This document shows, piece after piece, positions 8,117-17,604 of a DNA stretch of 64,000 nucleotides (position 1 is the stretch's first letter; each line of letters starts with the position of its first letter). This DNA comes from Pseudomonadota bacterium. GTDB lineage: Bacteria > Myxococcota_A > UBA796 > UBA9615. A program made the position numbers and the translations under genes. The notes under the pieces were generated by a model. It searched no databases, was not told the origin of the DNA, and was given only the letters and a program-made list of their open reading frames with translations. The stretch covers positions 26,218 through 90,217 of the forward strand of contig JAAESI010000210.1 in assembly GCA_024229515.1 (NCBI GenBank), given 5' to 3'.

Positions 8117-9976
8117 CTAGATGCCGATGGAGAGGCGCTGAACGCCTCGGCTATGGGTCTGCCAGTCGAAGATGAGTCGCGTCACCACCAGGGCCGTGAA
8201 GACCGAGGTGATGATGCCGACCATCAACGTGACGGCGAAGCCCTTGATGGGACCGGAGCCGTAGCTGAAGAGCACGGCGCCGGTGATGAACGTGGTGATG
8301 TTGGCGTCCAGGATGGTCCAGGTCGCCTTCTCGTACCCGGCGGCCACCGAGGCGCGGACGGACTTGCCGGCCAGCACCTCTTCGCGGATGCGCTCGTAGA
8401 TGATGACGTTGGCGTCTACGGCCATGCCTATTGTGAGGATGATCCCTGCGATGCCGGGCAGCGTCAGCGTGGCCCCGAACGCGGCCAGCAGCGCCAACAG
8501 CAGCACCATGTTCAGGATGACCGCGACGTTCGCGATGATGCCGGCGCCTCGGTAGTAGAGGACCATGAAGGCCAGGATGATGACCAGCGCGATGAGCGCC
8601 GCCATGCGGCCCGCGGAGATGGAGTCATCGCCCAGCGTCTTGCCGACCGTCCGGTTGTGGAGGATCTCGATGGGGGCCGGCAGCGCGCCCGCCTGAAGCA
8701 CGATCTTCAGGTCGTCCGCGTCCTGCAGCACCCGGGGGTCGTTGCCGTCACCGAGGGTGATGGAGGCGACGCCGTTGGGGATCTTCTCGTTGAAGACCGG
8801 CGCGCTGTTGACGTTGTTGTCCAGCACGATGGCCATGCGCTTGCCGACGTTGTCGCCGGACAGCTTGGCAAAGATGCGGCCGCCCTCGTCGTCCAACTCC
8901 ATCCGCACGTACGGCTGGTTGAACTGGTCGCGGCTGACCGAGGCGTACTCGACCCGGTCGCCGGTGAGATCCACCCGCTTGTTCACGAGGTAGGGCTCCT
9001 CCCGCAGGAGGCGCTGAGAGATCTCGTCGAACTTCTTCTTGTGGAAGATCTCGGCGTCCTCCGGGAGCTTGCCGTCCAACGCCCGCCGAAGCGCGATGTC
9101 GGTGTAGTTGGTGCCCAGACCGGCCGCTTCGACGGCGGCGCTGACGACGCCCTCGACCCGGGTCTGGGGCCACTCGTTCTCGTTGTAGAGCATGCGGAAC
9201 TCGAGCTGGGCGGTCTTGCCGACCAGGTCGATGGCACGCTGCGGGTCGTCCAGGCCGGGGAGCTGCACCGTGATTCGGTCCACGCCCTTGGTGAGGATGA
9301 GCGGCTCGGTGACACCGAACTCATCGACCCGGTTTCGGATCGTCTCGACCGCCTGCTGCAGCGCCGTGTCCTTGACGTTGGCGGCGTAGTCCTCGGTCAG
9401 GTTGAACAGCAGCGCGTCCTTCTCATCGATGGTGCGCCGGCCCGCGAAGACGTAGATGAACGTCTTGTCCACGACGGTGGCGCGCGCCTTGTCGTGGTCG
9501 CTGGGCTGGACGAACAGTGCCATCTCGGAGCTGTTCTCGAGCCGCTTGCCCGAGCAGGTGATGCCCTCCTCCTCGATGACGTTGCAGAGGTCGGAGACGC
9601 CGCGGTCGGCGGAGGCCTCCAACGCCTTGCGGAGCTCGACCTGAAGCTCCAGGTCGATGCCGCCCTGAAGGTCCAGTCCGAGGTTCAGCTTCTGCTGCGG
9701 GAACACCTCCGCCCACGACGGCGCGACGGTGTGCGCGTCGGGGTGGTCCGAGCCCGGGGCCTTGGCCATGTGGTCCGCGAGCGTCTGCTCCGCGGCGGCC
9801 TTCTCGTCCGCGCCGAGGGCGGCCTCGACCTGGGCCGAGAGCTGATCGCCGCGGTTCTTCCACGCCTCGATCTCTTCGGCCGTCGACCACGCGCCGAGCG
9901 TCCACACGAGCCACGCCATTGCGAGGAGCGCGGCTGCCACGGTCGCGGCGAATTTGAACTTCCAGGTGCCGTCCAT
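8117..9976 (-). CDS. secD: Protein translocase subunit SecD
   Basis: 619 residues. An N-terminal membrane anchor (about 8-28) leads to the P1 head, which begins at LNLGLDLQGGIDLELQV, the hallmark of SecD. It continues with ETIRNRVDEFGVTEP and VQLPGLDDPQRAIDL, then the P1-base and a six-helix RND channel domain with GMAVDANVIIYERIREE. Works with SecF and YajC at the inner membrane. The gene lies between yajC and secF in the standard order. An insertion between residues 45 and 80 rich in Ala and Asp distinguishes it from the E. coli protein. Confidence 0.96.
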   Translation of the reverse strand: MDGTWKFKFAATVAAALLAMAWLVWTLGAWSTAEEIEAWKNRGDQLSAQVEAALGADEKAAAEQTLADHMAKAPGSDHPDAHTVAPSWAEVFPQQKLNLGLDLQGGIDLELQVELRKALEASADRGVSDLCNVIEEEGITCSGKRLENSSEMALFVQPSDHDKARATVVDKTFIYVFAGRRTIDEKDALLFNLTEDYAANVKDTALQQAVETIRNRVDEFGVTEPLILTKGVDRITVQLPGLDDPQRAIDLVGKTAQLEFRMLYNENEWPQTRVEGVVSAAVEAAGLGTNYTDIALRRALDGKLPEDAEIFHKKKFDEISQRLLREEPYLVNKRVDLTGDRVEYASVSRDQFNQPYVRMELDDEGGRIFAKLSGDNVGKRMAIVLDNNVNSAPVFNEKIPNGVASITLGDGNDPRVLQDADDLKIVLQAGALPAPIEILHNRTVGKTLGDDSISAGRMAALIALVIILAFMVLYYRGAGIIANVAVILNMVLLLALLAAFGATLTLPGIAGIILTIGMAVDANVIIYERIREEVLAGKSVRASVAAGYEKATWTILDANITTFITGAVLFSYGSGPIKGFAVTLMVGIITSVFTALVVTRLIFDWQTHSRGVQRLSIGI

Positions 9977-9995
9977 GCTTCGAATCCTGCTGCTG

Positions 9996-10364
9996 CTACT
10001 TGGCTTCGGTCGCCGCCGGCGTCTTCGCCGGGGCTTCCACGGTCGGGTCTCCGACCATTGCCACCTTGTCTTTCAAAAAACGGAGCTTGGTGCCCTTGCC
10101 GACCTCGACCGTCACGGTCTTGTCGTCGACGAGCGCGACCTTGCCCATCATTCCGGAGGTCATCACCACGGGGTCCCCCTTCTTGAGGGCCGACACCATG
10201 GTGCGGTGGTCCGAGGCCTGCTTGGTCTGCGGCCGGATCACCAGGAAGTACCAGATGCCGATGATGCTGCCGAAGAAGAACAGCAGCTCGAAACCGCCAC
10301 CACCCGCGGGCGGGGGGGCGCCTTGGGCCTGGGCGTGGGCGGTGCTGATGAAGAGGTCGAACAT
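9996..10364 (-). CDS. yajC: Preprotein translocase accessory subunit YajC
   Basis: 122 residues with one membrane helix near the N-terminus (ELLFFFGSIIGIWYFLVIRP). The cytoplasmic domain carries the typical LKKGDPVVMTSGMMGKV and VDDKTVTVEV strands. A Gly/Pro/Ala-rich stretch precedes the helix, and an Ala/Thr/Pro tail ends the protein. YajC associates with SecDF. It lies between tgt (8 bp upstream) and secD (19 bp downstream), the gene order seen in E. coli and many other proteobacteria. Confidence 0.95.
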   Translation of the reverse strand: MFDLFISTAHAQAQGAPPPAGGGGFELLFFFGSIIGIWYFLVIRPQTKQASDHRTMVSALKKGDPVVMTSGMMGKVALVDDKTVTVEVGKGTKLRFLKDKVAMVGDPTVEAPAKTPAATEAK

Positions 10365-10372
10365 GGTGTCTC

Positions 10373-11524
10373 TCAGGCCCTTTGCGCCGACGGGGGTCGG
10401 CCCGCCTCGTCGCGCTGCTGCGCTTGCGCGAGGAGGTCCCCGAAGGTGCCGTCCTCGATCGAGGCTCGGATGCGTCGCATCAGGTCGAGCCAGTGGTGCA
10501 GGTTGTGGATGCTGTGAAGCCGCGCGGCGAGGCCATCCCCGGTAACGAACAAGTGCCGCAAGTAGGCGCGGCTGAAGCGTTGGCAGACGGGGCAGGCGCA
10601 GTCGGGGTCGATGGGACCATCGTCGTTCCGATGCTTTGCGTGCTTGATGATGATCCTTCCCCTGGAGGTAAACAGGTTGCCGTTGCGGGCGTTTCGGGTG
10701 GGTAGGACACAGTCGAAGAGGTCAATGCCAGCGGCGACTGCCTCGACGATGTCTTCGGGGTACCCAACGCCCATCAGGTACCTGACCCGACCCCTCGGAA
10801 GCCGCGGGGCGGCGAAAGCTACCACCTTTCTCATGGCTTCGGGAGACTCCCCCACCGAAAGGCCGCCGAGGGCATATCCGTCGAATTCGAGGGCTGCGAG
10901 GCGGTCCGCGGACTCCTTGCGCAGGTCCTCGTCCAGGCCCCCCTGAACGATGCCGAACAGGGCCGGGCCGTTCACCGGATCCCGCTCCACGCGGACGGCT
11001 CGAGCGGCCCAGTCCATCGACCGGTTCATCGCGGCGCGCACCTGGCCGGGGGTGCCGGGCAGCGGCGGGCACTCGTCCAGGACCATGCCGACGTCCACGC
11101 CCATGTCGATCTGGGACTGCACGCAGGACTCGGGCGTCATGCGCACGCGGTCGCCGTTCCAGGGGTTGCTGAAGGTGACCCCGTCGTCGTCGATCTTGCG
11201 GCGGTCCGACATCGAGAAGACCTGAAAGCCCCCGCTGTCGACGAGGATCGGCTTGTCCCAGGCCATGAACGAATGCAGCCCGCCGCGCTCGGCGATGTAC
11301 TCGGTGCCGGGCCGGCAGATGCAGTGGAAGGTGTTGGACAGGATGATGTCCGCGCCCAGATCCTCCAGCTCCCACGGGGTGATCCCACGGACTGCCGCGT
11401 GCGTGCCCACGGGCATGAACGCCGGGGTCTGAACAGTGCCGTGAGGGAGCTGCAGCTGACCGCGTCGGGCCTCGCTGCCGCCGTCCTCGGTCAGCACCTC
11501 AAAGGAAGAGCATTGCGTCGCCAT
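10373..11524 (-). CDS. tgt: tRNA-guanine transglycosylase
   Basis: Exchanges guanine 34 of GUN-anticodon tRNAs for the queuosine precursor preQ1. The 383-residue TIM barrel has the DSGGFQVFS active-site strand, GIVQGG, GGLSVGE, and FDCVLPTRNARNGN carrying the nucleophilic Asp. The C-terminal zinc site reads CACPVC followed by a His about 16 residues on. The segment usually written NTYHLxLRPG is here NTFHCICRPG. The ATG start overlaps the end of queA by 26 bp, so the two steps of queuosine insertion are co-expressed. Confidence 0.95.
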   Translation of the reverse strand: MATQCSSFEVLTEDGGSEARRGQLQLPHGTVQTPAFMPVGTHAAVRGITPWELEDLGADIILSNTFHCICRPGTEYIAERGGLHSFMAWDKPILVDSGGFQVFSMSDRRKIDDDGVTFSNPWNGDRVRMTPESCVQSQIDMGVDVGMVLDECPPLPGTPGQVRAAMNRSMDWAARAVRVERDPVNGPALFGIVQGGLDEDLRKESADRLAALEFDGYALGGLSVGESPEAMRKVVAFAAPRLPRGRVRYLMGVGYPEDIVEAVAAGIDLFDCVLPTRNARNGNLFTSRGRIIIKHAKHRNDDGPIDPDCACPVCQRFSRAYLRHLFVTGDGLAARLHSIHNLHHWLDLMRRIRASIEDGTFGDLLAQAQQRDEAGRPPSAQRA

Positions 11525-12557
11525 AGCTGAAGAAGCGGTAGCCCCTCGTCTGGGCCTCGGCGTACAGCTCCAGGATCCGCTCCCGGCCGACGAACGCGGC
11601 CACGAGCATCACCAGGCTGCTGCCGGGCGTGTGGAAGTTGGTGAGCAGCGCCATCGCCATGCGAGGCGGAGCGGCGGGGTGCAGGAACAGGTCGGTGGAC
11701 CGGAACGCGCCGTCGGCGGGACGTCCCTGTCGGTTCCAGGTCTCCAGCGTGCGGCAGGAGGTCGTGCCGACCGCGACGATCCGGCCTCCCCGGGCCTCGC
11801 AGGCGGCGATCGCGGCGGCGGTGGCAGCGGGGACGGACCAGGACTCGGCGTGGAGGTGCACGTCGGCGAGGCGATCGACCCGAATCGGGGCGAAGGTCCC
11901 CTCCCCCACATGCAGGGTGACCCGCGCGTGAGGGATGCCCCGCTCCTCCAGCCGGGCGAACACGGCGGGGGTGAAGTGGAGCCCCGCGGTGGGCGCTGCG
12001 GCGGCCCCTTCGTGCTCGGCGTACACCGTCTGGTAGCGCTCGGAGTCGGCTGCCCGGGGACCGTCGGGGCGCTCGATGTAGGGGGGCAGCGGCATCTCCC
12101 CCCAGGCGTGCTGGAGGGTCGCGGTGAGCCCGTCGATCCGCCGGGCGCCGCTGGGAAGGACCTCCCCGATCGTCACGGTCGGGCCCTCCGCTCCGGTGCC
12201 CAGGTGGACCAGCGTCAGCACGCGGCCGGGCTCCAGCCTCGCCGACCCCTTGACCCAGGCGGCCCACCCGCCGTCCGGCAGCGGGTCCAGCACGAGCATG
12301 CGGACCCGTCCCCCGGTGTCCTTGCGGGCGGTGAGGAACGCGGGGCGCACGCGGGTGTCGTTGATGACGAGGAGGTCGCCGGGGGCGAGCAGATCCGGCA
12401 GCTCCGAGAAGGTGTGGTGGGCCGCGGTTCCGCCTCCCGCGGTCACCATCAACCGGGAGGCATCCCGCACGGCGGCCGGCTCCTGGGCGATGAGGGCGGG
12501 GTCGAGCTTGTAGCGGTAGCTGGCGGCGAGCGCGTCGGCGGGCGAGGTGTCGGGCAA
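11499..12557 (-). CDS. queA: S-adenosylmethionine:tRNA ribosyltransferase-isomerase
   Basis: Transfers and isomerises the ribosyl moiety of S-adenosylmethionine onto preQ1-modified tRNA to give epoxyqueuosine. Family blocks are visible: YKLDPALIAQEP, RDASRLMV, LLVINDTRVRPA, the LPPYIERPD loop, AAPTAGLHFTP, THVGEG-type TLHVGEGTFAPIRVD and LLTNFHTPGSSL. I place the start at the TTG at 12557 (352 residues) because a perfect -35 (TTGACA) and a -10 (TACTAC) end 9 nt before it. The upstream in-frame GTG at 12578 lies inside the promoter spacer. First gene of the queA-tgt-yajC-secD-secF-recJ operon. Confidence 0.93.
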   Translation of the reverse strand: MPDTSPADALAASYRYKLDPALIAQEPAAVRDASRLMVTAGGGTAAHHTFSELPDLLAPGDLLVINDTRVRPAFLTARKDTGGRVRMLVLDPLPDGGWAAWVKGSARLEPGRVLTLVHLGTGAEGPTVTIGEVLPSGARRIDGLTATLQHAWGEMPLPPYIERPDGPRAADSERYQTVYAEHEGAAAAPTAGLHFTPAVFARLEERGIPHARVTLHVGEGTFAPIRVDRLADVHLHAESWSVPAATAAAIAACEARGGRIVAVGTTSCRTLETWNRQGRPADGAFRSTDLFLHPAAPPRMAMALLTNFHTPGSSLVMLVAAFVGRERILELYAEAQTRGYRFFSYGDAMLFL

Positions 12558-12566
12558 GGCGACGGG

Positions 12567-12595
12567 GTAGTAGGTCACGGCCCGGGGGCTGTCAA
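12567..12595 (-). promoter_or_regulatory. Strong sigma-70 promoter of the queA-sec-recJ operon
   Basis: TTGACA (12595-12590) and TACTAC (12572-12567) on the minus strand with a 17-bp spacer, the best promoter in the window. The -10 ends 9 nt before the TTG proposed as the queA start, so the transcript would be nearly leaderless. Confidence 0.7.
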
Positions 12596-12621
12596 CGGTG
12601 CCGGCCCGCGCGCGGGTAGGT

Positions 12622-12627
12622 CATACT
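12622..12627 (+). promoter_or_regulatory. -10-like hexamer directly before nadE
   Basis: CATACT ends 8 nt before the nadE ATG in an otherwise GC-only stretch. No Shine-Dalgarno sequence and no clear -35 are present. It matches the leaderless layout seen at other first genes. Confidence 0.4.
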
Positions 12628-12635
12628 GCGCGCCC

Positions 12636-14306
12636 ATGCGGGTCGCCCTTGCTCAGATCAACGCCACCGTGGGCGCCGTGCGCGGCAACCGGGCGCGCCT
12701 CGAGGAGGCCTACGCCGAGGCCCGAGCCGCCGGCGCGGACCTCGTGGCCGCCCCCGAACTGGCGCTCAGCGGGTACCCGCCGCGGGACCTCGCGGAGCGT
12801 CCCGCCTTCGTTTCAGCCTGTGAAGAACAACTCGAGGTATTGGCCGCAATCACAAGTGATGGCGGTGGGTTGCTCGTCGGCACGATGGAGGCCGCTTCCC
12901 CCGACTCGGTCGGCAAGGGGGTCTACAACGGGGCCGCGCTGCTGGCCGAGGGGCGGGTCGTCGCCCGCTTCCGCAAGAGCCTGCTGCCGACCTACGACGT
13001 GTTCGACGAGGCGCGCTACTTCCAGCCCGCCGATCCCGACACGGTCGTTCCCGTCACGTTCCAGGGAGTGCGCCTCGGCGTGACCATCTGTGAGGACGTC
13101 TGGAACGACGCGGACTTCTGGCCGCACCGGATGTACGACTTCGATCCCGCGCAGCGCCTCGTCGATCTCGGCGTCGACGTGATCGTGAACCTGTCGGCCT
13201 CGCCCTTCCACCTCGGCAAGCAGGATCTGCGGCGCCGCATGCTGACGACGTTGGCGGCCAGCGCCGGCGTGCCCGTGCTGCACTGCAACCTCGTGGGAGG
13301 CAACGACGACCTCGTCTTCGACGGCGCCAGCTTCGCGGTCTGGCCCGACGGCGGCGTTCGGGGCAGAGCCCCCGCCTTCGTCGAGGCGCTCACCACCATC
13401 GATCTGGACGCGCCCGGGTTGCCCGAGGAGCCGCCCATGCCGTCGTGCGCCGAAGAAGCGGCGGTGGATGCCATCACGCTGGGGGTGCGCGACTACTTCG
13501 CCAAGTGCGGCTTCAGCAAGGCGGTCATCGGGCTCTCGGGCGGCATCGACTCGGCGCTGACGGCGGCGTTGGCGGTGCGGGCCCTGGGGGCGGACGCGGT
13601 GACCGGCATCACGATGCCGTCGCGCTACTCCTCGGACGGCTCCGTCGACGACAGCCGGGACCTCGCGCGCAACCTCGGGATCGACGTGCACACCGTCGCC
13701 ATCGAGCCGGTACACACCGCGATGACCAAGCTCCTGGGGGGGCTGTGGGAGGGTCCGACGACCGGCATCACCGACCAGAACATCCAGGCCCGCGTGCGCG
13801 GAAACATCCTGATGGCGTGGTCCAATCGCAACGGCGCCCTGGTGCTGTCCACCGGCAACAAGTCCGAGCTCGCGGTCGGCTACTGCACGCTGTACGGCGA
13901 CATGGCGGGGGGGCTGGCGGTCATCTCGGACCTGCCCAAGACGTTCGTCTACCGCGTTGCGTGCTGGCTCAATCGGGACGGCGAAGTCATCCCCGAGCCG
14001 ACGATCACCAAGCCTCCGTCAGCCGAACTGGCGCCCGATCAGAAGGACACCGACTCGCTGCCCGAGTACGACGTGTTGGACGCGATCCTGGCCGGCTACC
14101 TGGAGGAAGGGCGCTCCCTGGCGGAGCTTCGCGCCTCCGGGGTGGCGGACTCCGCGACGGTCGATCGGGTGGTGCGGCTGGTGGACCGGAACGAGTACAA
14201 GCGCCGTCAGGCGGCGCCGGGCATTCGGGTCACGTGCAAGGCATTCGGTCCGGGGCGGCGTTTCCCAGTGGCGGCGCGCTTGGAGCACCACCCCTTCGAG
14301 GACTGA
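12636..14306 (+). CDS. nadE: Glutamine-dependent NAD+ synthetase
   Basis: 556 residues in two domains. The N-terminal nitrilase-type glutaminase (1-270) has the Glu of APELALSGYP, the Lys of RFRKSLLP and the Cys of GVTICEDVW. The C-terminal PP-loop synthetase has IGLSGGIDSALTAALA, a TGNKSELAVGYCTLYGDMAGG segment and LAPDQKDTDSLPEYDVLD. It amidates nicotinate adenine dinucleotide using ammonia from glutamine. The reading frame is open far upstream (to 11631), but homology starts at MRVALAQINATVGA, so the ATG at 12636 is the start. Divergent from queA. Confidence 0.96.
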   Translation: MRVALAQINATVGAVRGNRARLEEAYAEARAAGADLVAAPELALSGYPPRDLAERPAFVSACEEQLEVLAAITSDGGGLLVGTMEAASPDSVGKGVYNGAALLAEGRVVARFRKSLLPTYDVFDEARYFQPADPDTVVPVTFQGVRLGVTICEDVWNDADFWPHRMYDFDPAQRLVDLGVDVIVNLSASPFHLGKQDLRRRMLTTLAASAGVPVLHCNLVGGNDDLVFDGASFAVWPDGGVRGRAPAFVEALTTIDLDAPGLPEEPPMPSCAEEAAVDAITLGVRDYFAKCGFSKAVIGLSGGIDSALTAALAVRALGADAVTGITMPSRYSSDGSVDDSRDLARNLGIDVHTVAIEPVHTAMTKLLGGLWEGPTTGITDQNIQARVRGNILMAWSNRNGALVLSTGNKSELAVGYCTLYGDMAGGLAVISDLPKTFVYRVACWLNRDGEVIPEPTITKPPSAELAPDQKDTDSLPEYDVLDAILAGYLEEGRSLAELRASGVADSATVDRVVRLVDRNEYKRRQAAPGIRVTCKAFGPGRRFPVAARLEHHPFED

Positions 14307-14507
14307 TCAGCCCTTGTCGCCGTCGGCCTTCTTTCGGCCGCCGGGCGGATAGTCCGCCGCCTTCTCGACCGGGATGCGGAGCAGGGCAACGTCGCGCGGA
14401 GCATCGATGCACAGCCGGACCCAGTTGCCTTTGACCCGCTTGATGTAGATCCGCACATCGTCACCGATCTGCAGGATCTCCCCCTCTTTTTGCGTCAAAA
14501 CCAGCAT
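14307..14507 (-). CDS. csrA: CsrA-family carbon storage / translation regulator
   Basis: 66 residues, the standard size of this RNA-binding homodimer that blocks or protects ribosome-binding sites containing GGA loops. It begins MLVLTQKEGEILQIGDDV, retains Leu4 and the Arg of strand 5 (VALLRIPVE, equivalent to Arg44), and has VKGNWVRLCIDAP in the middle. The basic RR pair after Thr5 is changed to Gln-Lys, and the tail is Lys/Asp-rich. The stop codon abuts that of convergent nadE (TGATCA). It lies 39 bp behind the SPFH gene, so it may be the last gene of that operon or have its own start. Confidence 0.88.
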   Translation of the reverse strand: MLVLTQKEGEILQIGDDVRIYIKRVKGNWVRLCIDAPRDVALLRIPVEKAADYPPGGRKKADGDKG

Positions 14508-14546
14508 GGCTGGATGCCTTGTACCTCAGGCCGCCCCAACTTGTCC

Positions 14547-15341
14547 CTATTCAGCTTCCGGCTTGGTCGGACGGGTGTAGCCAGCAGACTGCGCGAAGCC
14601 TTCGAAGGCGCGCAGAAGCTCGATCGGGATGGGCAGCACAACGGTGGAGTTCTTCTCCGCGGAGACCTCGACCAGCGTCTGCAGGAAGCGCAGCTGGATG
14701 GTGGTCGGCTCCGACGCCATGAGCGTCGCCGCTTCGGTGAGCTTGTGAGACGCCTGGAGCTCGCCCTCGGCGGAGATGATCTTGGCCCGCCGCTCGCGCT
14801 CAGCCTCGGCCTGCTTGGCCATCGCGCGCTGCATGCTCTGCGGCAGATCGATGTGCTTCAGCTCGACCTGCGAGACCTTGATGCCCCACGCGTCGGTCGC
14901 CTCGTCCAGTAGCAGCTGGAGGCGGTCGTTGATGTTCTCACGCTCCGACAGCAGCTGATCCAGCTCCGCCTCACCGGCGACGGACCGCAGCGTCGTCTGC
15001 GCCAACTGGGACGTCGCGTACAGGAAGTTCTCGATCTCGATGACGGCCTTCTCGGGCTGCATCACGCGGAAGTAGACGACCGCGTTGATCTGGATCGAGA
15101 CGTTGTCCCGGGTGATGACGTCCTGGGCGGGGATGTCGAGGGTGACGACCCGCATGGAGATCCGAACCATGCGCTCCAGCCCGGGGATGAGGAGCACGAG
15201 CCCGGGGCCGCGCACGCCCACGTAGCGGCCGAGTCGAAACACGACGGCGCGTTCGTACTCGCGCAGCACCTTGAAGGCGGAGAAGAGCACGAGGCCGAGA
15301 AAGACGACGACGACCGCGCCGAGCTGAAAGATGATTTCCAT
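14547..15341 (-). CDS. SPFH/stomatin-family membrane protein (slipin)
   Basis: 264 residues: one N-terminal membrane helix (about 3-25), then the SPFH domain ([44 protein letters not shown]-like [20 protein letters not shown]) and a C-terminal coiled-coil rich in Ala and Glu. Stomatin-like proteins form ring scaffolds in membrane microdomains. It is paired with an NfeD protease gene only 5 bp upstream, the classical stomatin-NfeD operon. The start is the ATG at 15341; the frame is open further upstream but that part overlaps nfeD out of frame. Confidence 0.9.
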   Translation of the reverse strand: MEIIFQLGAVVVVFLGLVLFSAFKVLREYERAVVFRLGRYVGVRGPGLVLLIPGLERMVRISMRVVTLDIPAQDVITRDNVSIQINAVVYFRVMQPEKAVIEIENFLYATSQLAQTTLRSVAGEAELDQLLSERENINDRLQLLLDEATDAWGIKVSQVELKHIDLPQSMQRAMAKQAEAERERRAKIISAEGELQASHKLTEAATLMASEPTTIQLRFLQTLVEVSAEKNSTVVLPIPIELLRAFEGFAQSAGYTRPTKPEAE

Positions 15342-15346
15342 GATTG

Positions 15347-16750
15347 CTACCCCTCTGCTGCTTGCTCGCGGGCGACCTCGAGGATCATCCCGTCCTTGCT
15401 GCGGACGACCACGCGGACGCCCTCCTCGATGGGTTCGGCCGACCAGGCCTGCCATCGCTCGCTCTGCACGAACACCCGGCCGAGCGCGTCGGGCCCTCCC
15501 CCGCTGGGCTTCGTCATCCGGCCGCGGGCGCCGAGGATGCCCTTGTCGCCCGTGTAGACCTTGCGATCACGGTCACGCACCAGTAGCCAGCCGATGAGCA
15601 AACCGAGCACGAGGGCCGTCGATGCGACCACGCCGACTGTGATGGGAGACACGCCGACCGGAACCTCCGGAGTCTCTTCGATGAGGAACAGCCCGCCGAA
15701 TGCGAGCGCCACCACACCGCCGATGGTCATCAGACCATAGGTGGGGATGAAGAGGTCTGCGATGACCAGACCGGCGCCCACCAGGACGAACAGGAACGCG
15801 ACCGCGTTCACGGGCAGCGCGCTCAGGCTGAACAGCCCCAGGAGCAGGCAGGTCGCGCCGACGATGCCGGGCACGAACAGGCCGGGGTTCCGCAGTTCGA
15901 TGCCGAGGCCGAGCAGGCCTCCCATCAGGAGCAGGTAGGCGATCGACGGCTCGGTCAGCAGGTACAGGACGCGCAGGCGCAGCGGCCACGTCTGCTCGAT
16001 CACGGGCCCGGTGGTGCGCAGGATCGTCCGCTTGCCGTCGGACAGTTCGACCTCTCGGCCTTCGGTCTGGGCGAGCAGGTCGGTGAGCGAGGTCGCGACC
16101 AGGTCGACGACCTTCAGCTCGATCGCCTCGTCCTCGGTGACCGTGACGCTCTCACGCACCGCGCGCTCGCCCCAGTCGCCGTTGCGGCCGCGGATGTCGG
16201 CGATGTTGTGGATGAAGGAGACGGTGTCTTCGGTCACCTTGTCCAGCATCGCCTGCTGGGTCGACTTCCCCGTGGCCTCCTTGCCGTCATCGCCCTGCGA
16301 CGGGCCGAGGAAGACGGGGTGGGCCGCGCCGGTGTGCGTGCCCGGGGCCATCGCCGCGACGTGGCCGGCCATCGTCAGGAAGAGCCCGGCGGAGGCGGCC
16401 CGCGACCCCGTGGGGCCGACGTAGGTGATGATCGGCGTCTCGCTGGCGAGCATGCGGATGACGAGCCGACGGGTGTCCTCGAGCACCCCCCCGGGGGTGT
16501 CCATGATGATGACGAGGGCGCGGATCTCCGGGTCGCTCTCGGCGCGATCCATCGCCGCGAGCAGGTACTCCTTGCTGCCCCGGTTGATCGTGTGCACCTC
16601 CAGCCGGGCCACGAGCACCGAGCCCGGGCCGGGATCGACGGGTGGGGCGAGCGCGATCTCGCTGGAATCATCGTCATCGCCGGTCCCCAGCGCGGGCGCC
16701 GCAAGCGCGACGGTCGCCAGGAGCAGCAGCGTCAGGCCGATCCGCCTCAC
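15347..16750 (-). CDS. NfeD-family ClpP-class membrane serine protease
   Basis: 467 residues. A signal/TM segment is followed by a Clp/crotonase-fold protease domain. It has [14 protein letters not shown], the catalytic Ser in SRAASAGLF, and a Lys in MLDKVTEDT that corresponds to the Ser-Lys dyad of archaeal 1510-N. Four to five TM helices (about 235-390) follow, then a C-terminal OB-fold NfeD domain ([22 protein letters not shown]). The family cleaves the C-terminus of its stomatin partner. It begins with GTG, overlapping the upstream uracil-DNA glycosylase stop by 4 bp. Confidence 0.9.
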   Translation of the reverse strand: MRRIGLTLLLLATVALAAPALGTGDDDDSSEIALAPPVDPGPGSVLVARLEVHTINRGSKEYLLAAMDRAESDPEIRALVIIMDTPGGVLEDTRRLVIRMLASETPIITYVGPTGSRAASAGLFLTMAGHVAAMAPGTHTGAAHPVFLGPSQGDDGKEATGKSTQQAMLDKVTEDTVSFIHNIADIRGRNGDWGERAVRESVTVTEDEAIELKVVDLVATSLTDLLAQTEGREVELSDGKRTILRTTGPVIEQTWPLRLRVLYLLTEPSIAYLLLMGGLLGLGIELRNPGLFVPGIVGATCLLLGLFSLSALPVNAVAFLFVLVGAGLVIADLFIPTYGLMTIGGVVALAFGGLFLIEETPEVPVGVSPITVGVVASTALVLGLLIGWLLVRDRDRKVYTGDKGILGARGRMTKPSGGGPDALGRVFVQSERWQAWSAEPIEEGVRVVVRSKDGMILEVAREQAAEG

Positions 16751-17604
16751 GAGCTTCCGCGCGCCTGCGAGGCCGTCATCACGCTGCCCAGATCCTTCCC
16801 CGTGGCCATGGCGTACTCGGCCCGGACCAGCTTCATGTCCTCCAGCGTCTTGCGCTTGTCAGCGGGGTTTCGGAGCAGGTAGGCGGGGTGGTACGTGGGG
16901 ACCAGGACCGCGTCGCGGAACGGGTGGGCCCGCCCGCGCAGGCGGCCGATGCCGGTGTCGGTCTTGAGCAGCGTCTGCACCGCGAACCGGCCCAAGCCGA
17001 CGACCACGGCGGGCTTGATGGCGTCCAACTGGGCCCACAGGAACGGCGAGCAGCTGGCGACCTCGTCGGGCTGCGGGTCGCGGTTCTGCGGCGGCCGGCA
17101 CTTCACGACGTTGCAGATGTAGACGTCCTCGCGCCGGAGGCGGAGCACGTTGGTGATGATGCGATCGAGCAGCTCACCCGCCTTGCCCACGAACGGTTCG
17201 CCCTGCTGGTCCTCGTAGTAGCCGGGCCCTTCGCCGACGAAGACGATGTCGGCGTTGGGGTTCCCGACGCCGAAGACGAGGTTGGTGCGGCCCTTGTGGA
17301 GGCGGCAGCGGGTGCAGTCGCCGAGGTCGCGGGAGATCGACGGGAGGGTCGGGGTGGCCGGGGGCCTGGCGGCGGCAGGGGCCGGCGCTGGCTTGGGGGG
17401 GGCTTCGAGCTCGGGGACGGGGACGGGGGCTGGGGCTGGCGCGGCCGCGACGGGGGCTTCGTCGGGCTCGGGCTCGGGCACGGGTTCGGGCGTGGGCACG
17501 GGGAGGTCGGCGGAGGACCAGCGGGCTCCGAGGGACTGGTGTACGTCCAGGTACGTCCGGAGGTCGGCGGCGATCGAGGCGACTTCGTCCAGGGGGTTGC
17601 TCAC
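16747..17604 (-). CDS. Family 4 uracil-DNA glycosylase (Fe-S type)
   Basis: 285 residues. An N-terminal extension of about 90 residues is Pro/Glu/Ala-rich and probably disordered. The catalytic domain opens with CTRCRLHKGR, has the uracil-pocket motif GEGPGYYEDQQGEPFVG, then VVKCRPPQNRDPQPDE with Cys a few residues on, and YHPAYLLRNP. The four Cys (CxxC plus the KC...SC pair) fit a [4Fe-4S] cluster. It removes uracil arising from cytosine deamination, useful in a GC-rich genome. The GTG start overlaps the ceramidase stop by 4 bp; the open frame further upstream is not part of the gene. Confidence 0.93.
   Translation of the reverse strand: MSNPLDEVASIAADLRTYLDVHQSLGARWSSADLPVPTPEPVPEPEPDEAPVAAAPAPAPVPVPELEAPPKPAPAPAAARPPATPTLPSISRDLGDCTRCRLHKGRTNLVFGVGNPNADIVFVGEGPGYYEDQQGEPFVGKAGELLDRIITNVLRLRREDVYICNVVKCRPPQNRDPQPDEVASCSPFLWAQLDAIKPAVVVGLGRFAVQTLLKTDTGIGRLRGRAHPFRDAVLVPTYHPAYLLRNPADKRKTLEDMKLVRAEYAMATGKDLGSVMTASQARGSS

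Noticed and set aside
11631..12635. N-terminal extension of nadE by 335 codons
   Set aside because: Runs through queA on the opposite strand; family homology starts exactly at the ATG at 12636.
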